The notes: generated by a model from the letters alone, not told the origin. Shown: positions 1 through 6,861, counted from the first letter of the stretch. The stretch is DNA of 18,337 nt from an uncultured Clostridia bacterium (GCA_937900325.1 CALCEX010000202.1:1-18337); one strand, 5' to 3'. Program-made: numbers and translations.

Positions 1-53
1 GCGAGGGCGGCCGCACCGTCGCCTCCGGCGTCGTTTCCCAGATAATCGAGTAA
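1..53 (+). CDS. tuf: Elongation factor Tu, C-terminal end (partial)
   Basis: Only the 3' end is in the window. Reading from base 3, the last codons give EGGRTVASGVVSQIIE and a TAA stop. This matches the almost invariant C-terminus of bacterial EF-Tu (the beta-barrel domain 3 end, typically GGRTVGAGVV..I). EF-Tu delivers aminoacyl-tRNA to the ribosome as its GTP complex. A strong hairpin terminator follows 11 bases after the stop. Everything upstream is outside the window. The short match is highly characteristic, so confidence is high despite only 16 residues. Confidence 0.9.
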   Translation, partial: EGGRTVASGVVSQIIE

Positions 54-64
54 AACGATATACA

Positions 65-95
65 AAAAGAGCCCTGAGAAGGGCTCTTTTATTTT
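65..95. terminator. Bidirectional intrinsic terminator between tuf and the methyltransferase gene
   Basis: A perfect 10-bp stem (AAAAGAGCCC, 65-74; GGGCTCTTTT, 81-90) has a 6-base loop. T-rich sequence follows on the + side and an equivalent T-run on the - side. It sits between the tuf stop (53) and the methyltransferase stop (111), two convergent genes, and can end transcription from both. Confidence 0.9.
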
Positions 96-110
96 ACTTA
101 TAAGCTACGG

Positions 111-758
111 TTATTCGTTTATGGCAACGGTATGGTTTGCGTATGTAGTCCATGTGGGTTCATAGCTGCTGGTAGCCTGATCTCCCCACATATCCCAATT
201 ATCCCTGTCGCCCCTTGCAAACATTTCCAGATATGGCCCAGGCGAGCAGCTTTCAATAAGGTTGATGAACTCATCGGGCTTTCTGCTGTGCTCTCTCTTG
301 ATTGAGCGCAGCAGGTTAACCTGCGAGCGCCCCGGTTGAAGCGTCCTGTTGTTCTCCCCCCTGATTCCAAAGAGAAGTATTTCGGTAACGTTGCGAAAAT
401 AAAAAACCACGCCGCGGCCATCCGGCATTCCGTCCTTGCGCACCTTTTCCCAAATGAGGTTCGTTTTGTATTCAAAGCCCCAGGCGCGCATAACCTCTAA
501 GCCTTCGGGCAAAAGCGCATTAGGTACCCACAGGTAAAGGTGAGACTTTTCAGCAGCGGCAGATGAAACGGGAAGTTTCATTATATCGTTCAGCTTCATA
601 GTAGAATATCTGCTGAGCCGCTTATTTTCGGGTGCCATTTTGCCGGTTCTGTTTGCAAACTGCCATGGCGGGTCGGCGTAAATTGTACAGTATTTTTTCC
701 CATGTGTAAACTGCACAAAATCGTTTATGGTGTCCTCGATAATGTATGTATCCTCCAT
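111..758 (-). CDS. MT-A70 family DNA adenine N6-methyltransferase (modification subunit of a restriction-modification pair)
   Basis: The 215-residue protein carries the DPPW motif (residues 29-32 from this start), the AdoMet-dependent N6-adenine methyltransferase signature of the MT-A70 family. Other visible conserved stretches are LYLWVPNALLPEGL (about 75-88), the EHSRKPDE segment (156-163) and YLEMFARG (about 177-184), part of the AdoMet pocket. It should methylate adenine in the target site of the adjacent endonuclease and so protect host DNA. The ATG at 758 begins one base after the endonuclease stop (TGA, 762-760) and has AAGG about 11 bases upstream. An ATG at 767 and a TTG at 791 are possible longer starts overlapping the endonuclease end. 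The gene is visibly less GC-rich than its neighbours, which fits acquisition by transfer. It appears intact although its partner is broken. Confidence 0.88.
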   Translation of the reverse strand: MEDTYIIEDTINDFVQFTHGKKYCTIYADPPWQFANRTGKMAPENKRLSRYSTMKLNDIMKLPVSSAAAEKSHLYLWVPNALLPEGLEVMRAWGFEYKTNLIWEKVRKDGMPDGRGVVFYFRNVTEILLFGIRGENNRTLQPGRSQVNLLRSIKREHSRKPDEFINLIESCSPGPYLEMFARGDRDNWDMWGDQATSSYEPTWTTYANHTVAINE

Positions 759-759
759 G

Positions 760-1403
760 TCACTCATATCCTTCCACACACGGTTTTTCAATTCCTATCG
801 CCAAGACCGGGCAACAGCCGTTTCTGCGCGATTTCAAACGTTGTTCCAGCTTACCCATCCACGTCGTGCTTGCGCCATACTTTGTTCTTATTCCCAGCGC
901 TGAAAAAATACCGTTTAATTCCTCAGCCCTCGTTATGATAATGCCTACCTCAATTAGGCCGCAGTCAAAGTAGGTGCGCATTGCCATAAGATCGCGGTCA
1001 AAGGTCTGATCCTTGCTGTTCCACTCCAGATCAAAGGCAACTTTTCCTTTTATAAAATCAATATTGTGCCCGTCTATGTAACCCTCTATCACCCTTTCCT
1101 CAAAGGGTTCGCCTGCAAAGCGGCCTCTGGACTTTCCCCGTGGATAAAGCTTTACTAAAAGGTCGCCGGAGATCCTTATTTCACGCCAGCCGCGTGGGTA
1201 CAGAACATCGTCAAATTTCTTAGGAATTGCAGTTTCATTTCCTCCCGCCTCCGTCAAATCTGATACTGAAATTTTTAATGAGGCAAGACAATCCTGAATA
1301 TCAGCCACTCCTTTGGAAAAGCCTCCGAAAGTATTTCCAAGGCGTGGCCGTAATTTTGGAACTCAAACCTGTTGAGCAATTCGCTCCGAATGTACCGCTC
1401 CAT
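760..1403 (-). pseudogene. BglII-family type II restriction endonuclease, broken by a one-base frameshift
   Basis: An ATG at 1403, with AGAGG about six bases upstream, opens a frame reading FEFQNYGHALEILSEAFPKEW; that frame then goes out of register and stops at 1275. The continuation (ADIQDCLASLKIS...) is in the next frame, open from a GTG at 1308 to the stop at 760. Adding one G at the TGG/GCT junction (about 1305) restores one protein of about 214 residues, close to BglII (223). The active-site pattern fits the BglII family: Asp in HNIDF, then FDLEWN with Glu and Asn where BglII has Glu-x-Gln, followed by DRDL and VGIIITR. The natural reading is an inactivated nuclease left beside an intact methyltransferase. 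A sequencing error, or a truncated protein from the GTG lacking the first 33 residues, cannot be excluded from the sequence alone. Confidence 0.8.
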
Positions 1404-1448
1404 GTCAACCTCTCAATGCCAGATAATTTGGCTGTCGTATATCTCCAT

Positions 1449-1475
1449 ATTATAAAAAACCGCACAAAATTACAA
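1449..1475 (-). promoter_or_regulatory. Possible sigma-A promoter for the restriction-modification pair
   Basis: On the - strand a perfect -10 TATAAT (1454-1449) follows a weak -35 TTGTAA (1475-1470) with a short 15-base spacer. It lies 46 bases upstream of the endonuclease ATG in an AT-rich gap after sigH. I see no convincing U-tailed terminator between sigH and this site. Confidence 0.45.
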
Positions 1476-1582
1476 TGGAATATAATCCAAATTAAGGAAT
1501 TAAATGAAATGAAGGCTCCTTCTGCATAAAATCATAGTTCTTTTATATGCAAAAACAGCTTACGGGGTAATTCACCTTCCCC

Positions 1583-2179
1583 CTACCTCTCCATCCCCTC
1601 CCCGAGCTTCTTTTTTACCCGGGAGAGGGCGTTATCCACGCTCTTGAGGGAGCAGGGCACCGCATCGGCTATCTGGCGGTAGGTCATGCCCTGAAGGAAA
1701 AGCTCCGTTACCCTTCTTTCGAGAGGAGTAAGGCGGGTATTTATCACACTTCTCAGGGCAGCCGCAGTTTCGCGGCTTATGAAGCGCTCCTCCGGGTCGC
1801 CCCCCGGCTGCTCGATAAGCTCCAAAAACTCCCGGTCCCCGCTCTGCGGCGTGCGGTAGAGGGATATATAGCTGTTCAGCGGCTGATGCTTCTGGCGGCG
1901 GCTGGCGTTTATGGCGCTGAGTATCTGGCGGGTTATGCACAGCTCCGCAAAGGAGGCAAAGCCTGAGTTGTGATCCTCCCGGTAGTCGCGTATTGCCTTA
2001 TACAGGCCTATCATGCCCTCCTGAATAAGGTCGTCCCGGTCTGCGCCTATGAGAAAATAGGGGCGGGCCAGCATACGCACGGTATCCTTATACTCCGCGC
2101 AGAGCTGCTCCATGGCGTCATTGTCGCCCGACTGGGCAAGCCGCACCAGCTTCCCGTCCTTATTTTCCCTTTTTTCCAT
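1583..2179 (-). CDS. sigH: RNA polymerase sporulation sigma factor SigH (Spo0H)
   Basis: The 198-residue sigma-70 family protein has region 2 with RPYFLIGADRDDLIQEGMIG (about 39-58) and the DNA-melting segment FAELCITRQILSAI (77-90). Region 4 is a C-terminal helix-turn-helix around TYRQIADAVPCSLKSVDNAL (166-185). These match SigH of Bacillus and Clostridia, including the LNSY linker after region 2 (101-104). SigH drives transition-state and early sporulation genes. It starts six bases after the rlmB stop, with only a weak AGGG ribosome site, and the order mrnC-rlmB-sigH is a standard Firmicutes arrangement. Slightly shorter than the B. subtilis protein (218) but complete in both regions. Confidence 0.93.
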   Translation of the reverse strand: MEKRENKDGKLVRLAQSGDNDAMEQLCAEYKDTVRMLARPYFLIGADRDDLIQEGMIGLYKAIRDYREDHNSGFASFAELCITRQILSAINASRRQKHQPLNSYISLYRTPQSGDREFLELIEQPGGDPEERFISRETAAALRSVINTRLTPLERRVTELFLQGMTYRQIADAVPCSLKSVDNALSRVKKKLGEGMER

Positions 2180-2185
2180 TATAAG

Positions 2186-3223
2186 CTAACCCTGCCTCTT
2201 CTTTTCAAACATGAGTATGGCCGCGGCCACCGCCGCGTTGAGGGAGTCTATATGGCCGCACATGGGTATGGACACGAGGAAGTCGCACTTCTCACGGATA
2301 AGCCTGCTGAGGCCATCGCCCTCGCTGCCTATGACCAGGCCTATCGCGCCCTTCAGGTCCGCCCTGGTCATCTCTGTCCCCGCCATATCCGCCCCGGCTA
2401 TCCACAGCCCCTCGTCCTTGAGCCGGTCTATTGCTCCCGCAAGGTTGGATACCCGGGCTACCTTCATGTACTCAACGGCGCCGGCAGAAGCCTTGCAGGC
2501 CGCCGCGGTCACAGATGCGCTGCGCCGCCTGGGGATTATCACGCCGTGCGCGCCGGCGCATTCCGCGCTGCGGATTATGCTGCCCAGGTTGTGGGGATCC
2601 TCCACCCCGTCAAGGAGTATTATGAAGGGCTTCTCGCCCTTTTCCTTCGCGGCGTTGAGTATGTCGGATATGTCGCAATACTCCACGCCCGGCACCTGAG
2701 CCAGTATTCCCTGATGGTTGCCCGGCTTGCCGCCGTGGCCGAAGGGCATACATATCTCGTCCAGCTTATGGCGGTCCACCTCGCGTATCTGTATGCCGTT
2801 GTCCCGGGCAAGGTTCACCACCTCACGGAGGGAACCGTCCAGCTCCCTGTTCACCAGTATGCGGTCTATGCTGCGGCCCGATTTAACCGCCTCCCGCACC
2901 GCGTTGCGGCCCATTATTATGTACGGCAGCTCGTCCGGCTCGTTGGTATTCGGCGCGTCTCGCCTGTCGTCCGGCTTTTTATCGAGGGGCTTATCCTTAA
3001 AGGGCTTATCCTTAAAGGGCCTGTCCTGCCGCTTATCGTCAAGCTTACCGTAGGGCTTTTCCCGGCGGTCGTCAGTCTTTTTCCCATAGGGCTTTTTGCC
3101 CTCGGGCTTATTATAGGGCTTGCCGCCGCGGGCTATGTCCTTTTCAAATTCCTTCTGGCCGTAGCCGCCCCGGTTGTAGCTTTTCCGGCCGCAATCGCCG
3201 CCGCGTCTGTTGTCGTATGCCAT
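2186..3223 (-). CDS. rlmB: 23S rRNA (guanosine-2'-O)-methyltransferase RlmB, with a long charged N-terminal extension
   Basis: Residues about 99-345 form a SpoU/TrmH-type enzyme. There is a substrate-binding domain starting YIIMGRNAVREAV and the knotted SPOUT domain with its motifs: LDGVEDPHNLGSIIRSAE (204-221), LVIGSEGDGLSRLIRE (296-311) and SIPMCGHIDSLNAAVAAAIL (318-337). The family 2'-O-methylates G2251 (E. coli numbering) of 23S rRNA. The first ~98 residues are low-complexity, rich in Lys, Arg, Asp, Gly and Tyr, with repeated KPYGK and KDKP units; a 15-base unit is repeated in tandem near 2989-3018. Such tails may bind rRNA, but that is inference. The start ATG has AAGGAG nearby and lies one base after the mrnC stop, so translation is probably coupled. 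Confidence 0.92.
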   Translation of the reverse strand: MAYDNRRGGDCGRKSYNRGGYGQKEFEKDIARGGKPYNKPEGKKPYGKKTDDRREKPYGKLDDKRQDRPFKDKPFKDKPLDKKPDDRRDAPNTNEPDELPYIIMGRNAVREAVKSGRSIDRILVNRELDGSLREVVNLARDNGIQIREVDRHKLDEICMPFGHGGKPGNHQGILAQVPGVEYCDISDILNAAKEKGEKPFIILLDGVEDPHNLGSIIRSAECAGAHGVIIPRRRSASVTAAACKASAGAVEYMKVARVSNLAGAIDRLKDEGLWIAGADMAGTEMTRADLKGAIGLVIGSEGDGLSRLIREKCDFLVSIPMCGHIDSLNAAVAAAILMFEKKRQG

Positions 3224-3224
3224 G

Positions 3225-3662
3225 CTATTTCTCCTTGTCCTTATCCTCTGTAAAAAGGGTTTGCTTTATCTCGTCCATAAGCTCGCGTATGCGCCCATCC
3301 TCGCCGGAAAGAAACAGGTATCCCAGCAGCGCCTCAAGGCCGGAGGCCGCCCTGTAATCCGACATTTCCGCGTGCTTCGGCACGGTTCCCATGTGGCTGT
3401 TGCGCCCCCGCTTGAATATGTACCGCTCCTCCTCGGTAAGCTTTTCCATTATCGCCATGGCCCCGGCCGCCTGCGCCCTGGCGCAGACCCTTTTCGCCGC
3501 CATTACGTGCAGGCCGTGAGCCGTAGCGTCGCTGCGCTCTATTAGATAGCTCCGCACATAAAGGTCGTATACCGTATCGCCTATATAGGCCAGCACCAAC
3601 GGGTTCATAAGGCGGGGGTTTTTCCTCTGCTCCCCCAGTATCCGGTTTATCATGGCGTCCAT
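3225..3662 (-). CDS. mrnC: Mini-ribonuclease III (23S rRNA maturation nuclease)
   Basis: This 145-residue protein has only the RNase III catalytic domain and no double-stranded RNA-binding domain, as expected for Mini-III. The signature LAYIGDTVYDLYVR (24-37) carries the catalytic Asp29, and LEALLGYLFLSG (109-120) carries Glu110. KRGRNS (85-90) is also typical. Mini-III trims the ends of 23S rRNA precursor, matching its neighbour RlmB, which modifies the same RNA. The ATG at 3662 is preceded by GGAGG with good spacing. It is the first gene of the operon. Confidence 0.93.
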   Translation of the reverse strand: MDAMINRILGEQRKNPRLMNPLVLAYIGDTVYDLYVRSYLIERSDATAHGLHVMAAKRVCARAQAAGAMAIMEKLTEEERYIFKRGRNSHMGTVPKHAEMSDYRAASGLEALLGYLFLSGEDGRIRELMDEIKQTLFTEDKDKEK

Positions 3663-3698
3663 AAGCTGTCCTCCGCCTTTGCATATCGCTTCTATTAT

Positions 3699-3727
3699 AT
3701 TATAAGCTACAAAGGCTCATTAGTCCA
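3699..3727 (-). promoter_or_regulatory. Sigma-A promoter of the mrnC-rlmB-sigH operon
   Basis: On the - strand TGGACT (3727-3722), a 17-base spacer and a perfect TATAAT (3704-3699) lie 37 bases before the mrnC ATG. The -35 sits in the last codons and stop of cwlD, so cwlD and this operon overlap in their control signals. The same TGGACT -35 recurs at 5443-5448 and 17373-17378. Confidence 0.75.
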
Positions 3728-4409
3728 GCGGCTTGCCCGCCAAATCCCCCTCAAGGTAGCCTGATATCCCCCGCGCTATGGCTCGGGCAAGCTTTTTCTG
3801 GTGCTGCTCCTGCTGCAAGAGCGCCTCATCGCCGCTGTTTGAGAGAAAGCCGCACTCCACCAGCACCGCCACCGGCCTGCTCTCCCTTATCACATAATAG
3901 TCCCCGGGATTGGCTATGCGCCGTGCCGCCCCCAGCTCGTCTGTTATGCTGTCTATAACGGTCTTTGCGAGCCGCTCGCCCTCGGCGCTGCCCTTCATGT
4001 AAAACGCCATCGGCCCATGCACCGATGGATCGGCGAACTTGTTCATGTGTATGCTGACCACCAGATCCACGCCATCGCCGTTCATTATCCTGGCCCTTGC
4101 GGCCATATCCGCCCTCTTGCCCTCCGCAAGCGCGCCTTCGCCGCTTCTCGTGAGTATGGCCTCCATTTCCAGCGCCTCCAGCTCCTCCTTCAGATACAGG
4201 CTCACGGCAAGGTTCAGCCCCGCCTCCTTTACCCCGGAGACCCCCACCGCGCCGCAGTCCCCGCCGCCGTGGCCCGGGTCTATAACTATCCTGTACCTCT
4301 TTTCAGGGGCGCTGGCGGGTATTGTGCGCCTGCTTGCCGCCAGCATCACCACCGCCGCCAAACCCAGCATCAATATAACTATCTTTCCTATCAAACGCCT
4401 TTTGCCCAT
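3720..4409 (-). CDS. cwlD: N-acetylmuramoyl-L-alanine amidase, CwlD type (spore cortex)
   Basis: An Amidase_3 domain of 229 residues. The zinc ligands are visible: His47 in DPGHGG, Glu62 in KEAGLNL and His121 in SIHMN; the catalytic Glu185 is in VECGFLSN. The enzyme cleaves the amide bond between muramic acid and the peptide. CwlD acts in the forespore, where this step leads to muramic delta-lactam in cortex peptidoglycan. A single N-terminal hydrophobic segment (about 7-25) after KRR anchors or exports it, and size and single-domain layout fit CwlD. The ATG at 4409 is chosen because GAGGTG lies just upstream; a GTG at 4418 would overlap that site. A general Amidase_3 autolysin is the alternative name. 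Confidence 0.85.
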   Translation of the reverse strand: MGKRRLIGKIVILMLGLAAVVMLAASRRTIPASAPEKRYRIVIDPGHGGGDCGAVGVSGVKEAGLNLAVSLYLKEELEALEMEAILTRSGEGALAEGKRADMAARARIMNGDGVDLVVSIHMNKFADPSVHGPMAFYMKGSAEGERLAKTVIDSITDELGAARRIANPGDYYVIRESRPVAVLVECGFLSNSGDEALLQQEQHQKKLARAIARGISGYLEGDLAGKPLD

Positions 4410-4430
4410 ATGCCGCACCTCACGGGTAAA

Positions 4431-4459
4431 GCATATGTGATAAAAGCTGCGCTTATTCC
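4431..4459 (-). promoter_or_regulatory. Weak candidate forespore (SigF/SigG) promoter for cwlD
   Basis: On the - strand GGAATA (4459-4454) and CATATGC (4437-4431) are 16 bases apart, resembling the SigF/SigG pattern (GNATA ... CATnnTA) only in part. cwlD is a SigG-regulated gene in Bacillus. The last two -10 positions do not fit, so this is tentative. Confidence 0.3.
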
Positions 4460-4538
4460 TTTTTGGCGTATTTTACTCTTTTCGCAGGAGCTGCGCCCCT
4501 CATCCTGCATGGTATAAATAAGTAAATGAATGGTTTTA

Positions 4539-4563
4539 TATGTATATGCACTGCATATACATA
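4539..4563. repeat. 25-nt perfect palindrome upstream of cwlD
   Basis: TATGTATATGCA (4539-4550), one central C, then TGCATATACATA (4552-4563), with no mismatch. It lies about 130 bases upstream of the cwlD start in a gap with no gene. The length and perfection suggest a binding site for a dimeric regulator; no T-run follows, so it is not a terminator. Confidence 0.7.
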
Positions 4564-4810
4564 GCAGATATCCACACTGTCAACATAGTTATCAACATTT
4601 CAACTGCCCTAAAGGTGGGGTTTTTGGCATTTTACCCCTATTCTCAACATCTGCATACTCAACATCATGTTCCTGACCCTATGCAGTTAAAATTCATTGC
4701 CATTATTTTTCGCGCTTATAGCAGATGCGGCAATTTGCATGTCCGCCCATTGGATTCCGCTATGGCGTCCGGCAAAATTCGCCCTTGACATTTATGTGCA
4801 GCATGTAAAT
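4564..4810. other. Gene-free AT-rich stretch with four copies of TCAACAT
   Basis: No convincing gene lies between the cwlD start (4409) and the terminator at 4811. The heptamer TCAACAT occurs at 4580, 4592, 4644 and 4659. Near the first pair are TATCCACA (4569-4576) and TTATCAACA (4589-4597), each one base from the DnaA box TTATCCACA. Two near-boxes are too few to call an origin. The rest shows nothing I can name. Confidence 0.4.
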
Positions 4811-4853
4811 AAGAAAAAAAGCCGCCCTCTGGCGGGGGCGGCGCGGCTTTTAT
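4811..4853 (-). terminator. Intrinsic terminator after the YcxB-like gene (probably bidirectional)
   Basis: AAAGCCGC (4818-4825) pairs with GCGGCTTT (4843-4850) around a GC-rich inner region. The A-run at 4811-4820 gives a T-run on the - strand. It begins at the stop codon of the - strand gene ending at 4854. Confidence 0.85.
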
Positions 4854-5381
4854 TTATTTGTCGAATTCCTTCTTTTCCTTCTCGTAGGGTATCTCGGGGT
4901 GCTCCTTCAGCATCCATTCCCTGAACTCCTCCGGCGTGCCCTTTGTGAAGCCCGCCTTATCCAGCCGCACGAAATCGTTATCCACGGCAAGGTCAAAGTA
5001 GCTCCTGGCCTCCACAAACTTTTTCACCTGCTTGAAGAATATCTCGTTGCTGAATTCGCCGTCCTCATAGAGGCGGATGGTGTTTCCCACGACGACCTTG
5101 CAATTCCAGAATTTCTTGCCCTTCTGCACGCGCATCAGCTTGAACTGCTTGCCCGCCAGCATGGGGCGGAACAGTATGCTGCGGTAAACGCTTATGAGCA
5201 TGAGCATGAGCGCAAGGGACTTCCAGCGTATCGAAAGGTCGTTTTTATAGAATATGAACGCGCCCACGCTGGAAAGCACGAATATGAACAGCCAGGGCCA
5301 AAAGCTCGCCACCTTGTAGAATATGGGCGTCGTCCAGCGCTGATAGCGCCTTATATCCATCTTGTATTCGTTTTCAAACAT
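4854..5381 (-). CDS. YcxB-like membrane protein of unknown function
   Basis: The 175-residue protein starts with about 20 soluble residues (FENEYKMDIRRYQRW). Two adjacent membrane segments follow (about 22-46, with WPWLFIFVLSS, and 53-71, with LALMLMLISVYRS), then a C-terminal soluble domain. Layout and residues such as NTIRLYEDGEF and FVRLDKAGF followed by an acidic C-terminus fit the YcxB-like family, for which I know no established function. The ATG has a good GGAGG site (TTTGGAGGATTCAGA). It is a single gene with its own promoter and terminator. Family assignment is by pattern, not search. Confidence 0.65.
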   Translation of the reverse strand: MFENEYKMDIRRYQRWTTPIFYKVASFWPWLFIFVLSSVGAFIFYKNDLSIRWKSLALMLMLISVYRSILFRPMLAGKQFKLMRVQKGKKFWNCKVVVGNTIRLYEDGEFSNEIFFKQVKKFVEARSYFDLAVDNDFVRLDKAGFTKGTPEEFREWMLKEHPEIPYEKEKKEFDK

Positions 5382-5419
5382 TCTGAATCCTCCAAAGACT
5401 TGTTAAGGGAACGAATAAT

Positions 5420-5448
5420 ATTTTAACATATTTCGCCGCCGTAGTCCA
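5420..5448 (-). promoter_or_regulatory. Sigma-A promoter of the YcxB-like gene
   Basis: On the - strand TGGACT (5448-5443), 17 bases, TAAAAT (5425-5420), 38 bases before the ATG. It uses the same unusual -35 hexamer as two other promoters in this window. Confidence 0.65.
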
Positions 5449-5465
5449 TATTATTGTCCTCATTC

Positions 5466-5507
5466 GCGAAAAAAGAGCCGCCCCCTACGGGACGGCCCTG
5501 TGTAAGC
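5466..5507 (-). terminator. Intrinsic terminator of the TauE/SafE-type permease gene
   Basis: On the - strand GCCGTCCC, a short loop and GGGGCGGC form an 8-bp stem with one G-T pair, followed by CTCTTTTTTCG. It lies just after the permease stop at 5519. Confidence 0.85.
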
Positions 5508-5518
5508 ATTCAGGCTTA

Positions 5519-6415
5519 TTACGCCTCTTTGGCCTTGCGGTCCTTGCTGCGGGCGGACAGTATGCTGTAAGAGGTCCAAAGGAGAACTACGCATACGAGG
5601 TAGATCAGGACATGCATGGGCAGGCTGGTAACGATCTTCCACGCGATGAATACGCCGATGCAGCCGCCGATCATGTTGCCGATGGTCGCTACTACGTCGT
5701 AGCGGGACTTCTTGATGAACACGATGGAGTTAGCGGGCATGAGCAGAGCGCAGGAGCCCATGAACACGGGGAAGCAGGTGGTGGCGGAGCAGCCCAGCAG
5801 CAGGCAGGTAGCCATGCAGGGTGCGTACAGGCCGAAGCCAACGTCCATCAGAGCGCCCCAGAAGAAGTTCAGGATAACGGCTACCCAGAACTGCCACTGA
5901 CCAACGGTAAAGCCGGTGCCCTCGCCGATGGTGCCGAAGGGGCCGACGCCGGCGTTCTTGCAGGCCATTACAACAGCGGTAGCAAGCATGGCGCAGCCCA
6001 TCCAAAGACGGATCTGGTTAACGTCCCACTTGGTGATTATCTCGGCCATGGTGTAGGCGCCGATCATGGCGGCTACGCACATTGCTACGAGGAAGATAGG
6101 CTCGCACTCAACGCTGGTGGTGAAGATCAGGGCCTCAAAGATAACGGGGAAGGTGTCGCCGACGTTCAGGGTGCCGGGGATGTTGATGTCGTCAACATTC
6201 TTGAACAGTTTGTACATGAAGGTGGAAGGCGCGAAGGAGCCGCAGCCCAGGGTATCAAGGAAGTTAGCCACGATACCTACGATCATGCCCTGCGCCCAAA
6301 GCTTCTTGCTGGCCTTGGAGCACTCGCCCTTGTGGTTCTTGTTAACGTCAATGAGCAGGTCAACCGCTATACCTATAAAGCAAGCGGCCAGGATGATTTG
6401 CAGTGCCAGTACCAT
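5519..6415 (-). CDS. TauE/SafE (TSUP) family-type permease, cysteine-rich
   Basis: The 298-residue integral membrane protein has about eight hydrophobic segments and an internal duplication. Residues 50-65 (ANFLDTLGCGSFAPST) and 187-200 (GALMDVGFGLYAPC) repeat a pattern with Asp, Gly-x-Gly and AP, as in TauE/SafE proteins, which move small sulfur-containing or organic anions. The substrate is not visible. It contains 14 cysteines, several clustered at 200-222, unusual for a permease and suggestive of sulfur or selenium chemistry or metal contact (inference). By eye its isoleucine codons are mostly ATC, as in prdA, while floA and other neighbours use much ATA; this fits high expression. GGAGG nine bases upstream supports the ATG at 6415. 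Monocistronic, with its own terminator. Confidence 0.65.
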   Translation of the reverse strand: MVLALQIILAACFIGIAVDLLIDVNKNHKGECSKASKKLWAQGMIVGIVANFLDTLGCGSFAPSTFMYKLFKNVDDINIPGTLNVGDTFPVIFEALIFTTSVECEPIFLVAMCVAAMIGAYTMAEIITKWDVNQIRLWMGCAMLATAVVMACKNAGVGPFGTIGEGTGFTVGQWQFWVAVILNFFWGALMDVGFGLYAPCMATCLLLGCSATTCFPVFMGSCALLMPANSIVFIKKSRYDVVATIGNMIGGCIGVFIAWKIVTSLPMHVLIYLVCVVLLWTSYSILSARSKDRKAKEA

Positions 6416-6544
6416 TAAATAATTCCTCCGACTAAAGATTTTTAATTTGGAAATGATGACGGTTTCTTCATCCGGCGACTATATGCCCCGCATTTCCCCT
6501 ATGCACGCGCATTGTTGCGCCAGAATCATCCATGTCATGTTGAT

Positions 6545-6573
6545 ATTGTAACAACAGTGTGTCTTTATGTCAA
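6545..6573 (-). promoter_or_regulatory. Near-consensus sigma-A promoter of the permease gene, with an inverted repeat over the -10
   Basis: On the - strand TTGACA (6573-6568), 17 bases, TACAAT (6550-6545). TGTTGTTA and TATCAACA flank three bases and form an 8-bp imperfect inverted repeat covering the -10, a typical repressor position. The predicted leader of about 120 bases contains small hairpins (GCGC..GCGC; GATGA..TCATC) but no riboswitch I recognise. Confidence 0.8.
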
Positions 6574-6824
6574 CAAACTTTAGCCCCCCGATGTGTTTTT
6601 TTCTCCGTGTTTTTTATCGCCCCGGCTTGTCCGTATCGAGCATTTTTCAATATATTAGGGTATTTTTTTCTTATATACACAATATGCTGTGGGTATTATT
6701 CCGATCCTTGCTTTATATTCCATTTTTTCATGCTTTTTGTTTTTTCGGCAACGTTTCCTCATAATTGATTTTTGCGGTATTTGCCGCGGCAATTTTATCT
6801 TCTTCAGGCGAAAGTTTCCTTTTT
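6574..6824. other. Gene-free, strongly T-rich stretch between divergent genes
   Basis: Between the permease promoter and the mannosyltransferase promoter the + strand is markedly T-rich, with several T5-T8 runs. Short open frames here have no ribosome site or recognisable product. I see no RNA gene or repeat. Confidence 0.5.
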
Positions 6825-6854
6825 CTTTCATATGCATTGCCGCTGTGCTATAAT
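6825..6854 (+). promoter_or_regulatory. Extended -10 promoter directly before the PIG-V-like gene
   Basis: TGCTATAAT (6846-6854) is an extended -10 with a perfect hexamer; the -35 (CTTTCA, 6825-6830) is weak. The expected transcription start is about 6861, one base before the ATG at 6862, so the message would have essentially no leader. Confidence 0.6.
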
Positions 6855-6861
6855 ATCAGAT

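Noticed and set aside
1970..3253. Long + strand open frame (427 codons)
   Set aside because: It is the antisense shadow of sigH and rlmB, both with clear family motifs, and its composition is typical of antisense frames in GC-rich genes.
4564..4600. Replication origin (DnaA boxes)
   Set aside because: Only two near-matches and no dnaA, dnaN or AT-rich unwinding region in context.
6416..6540. Known riboswitch in the permease leader
   Set aside because: Only small unlinked hairpins; no conserved core of any riboswitch class that I can recognise.
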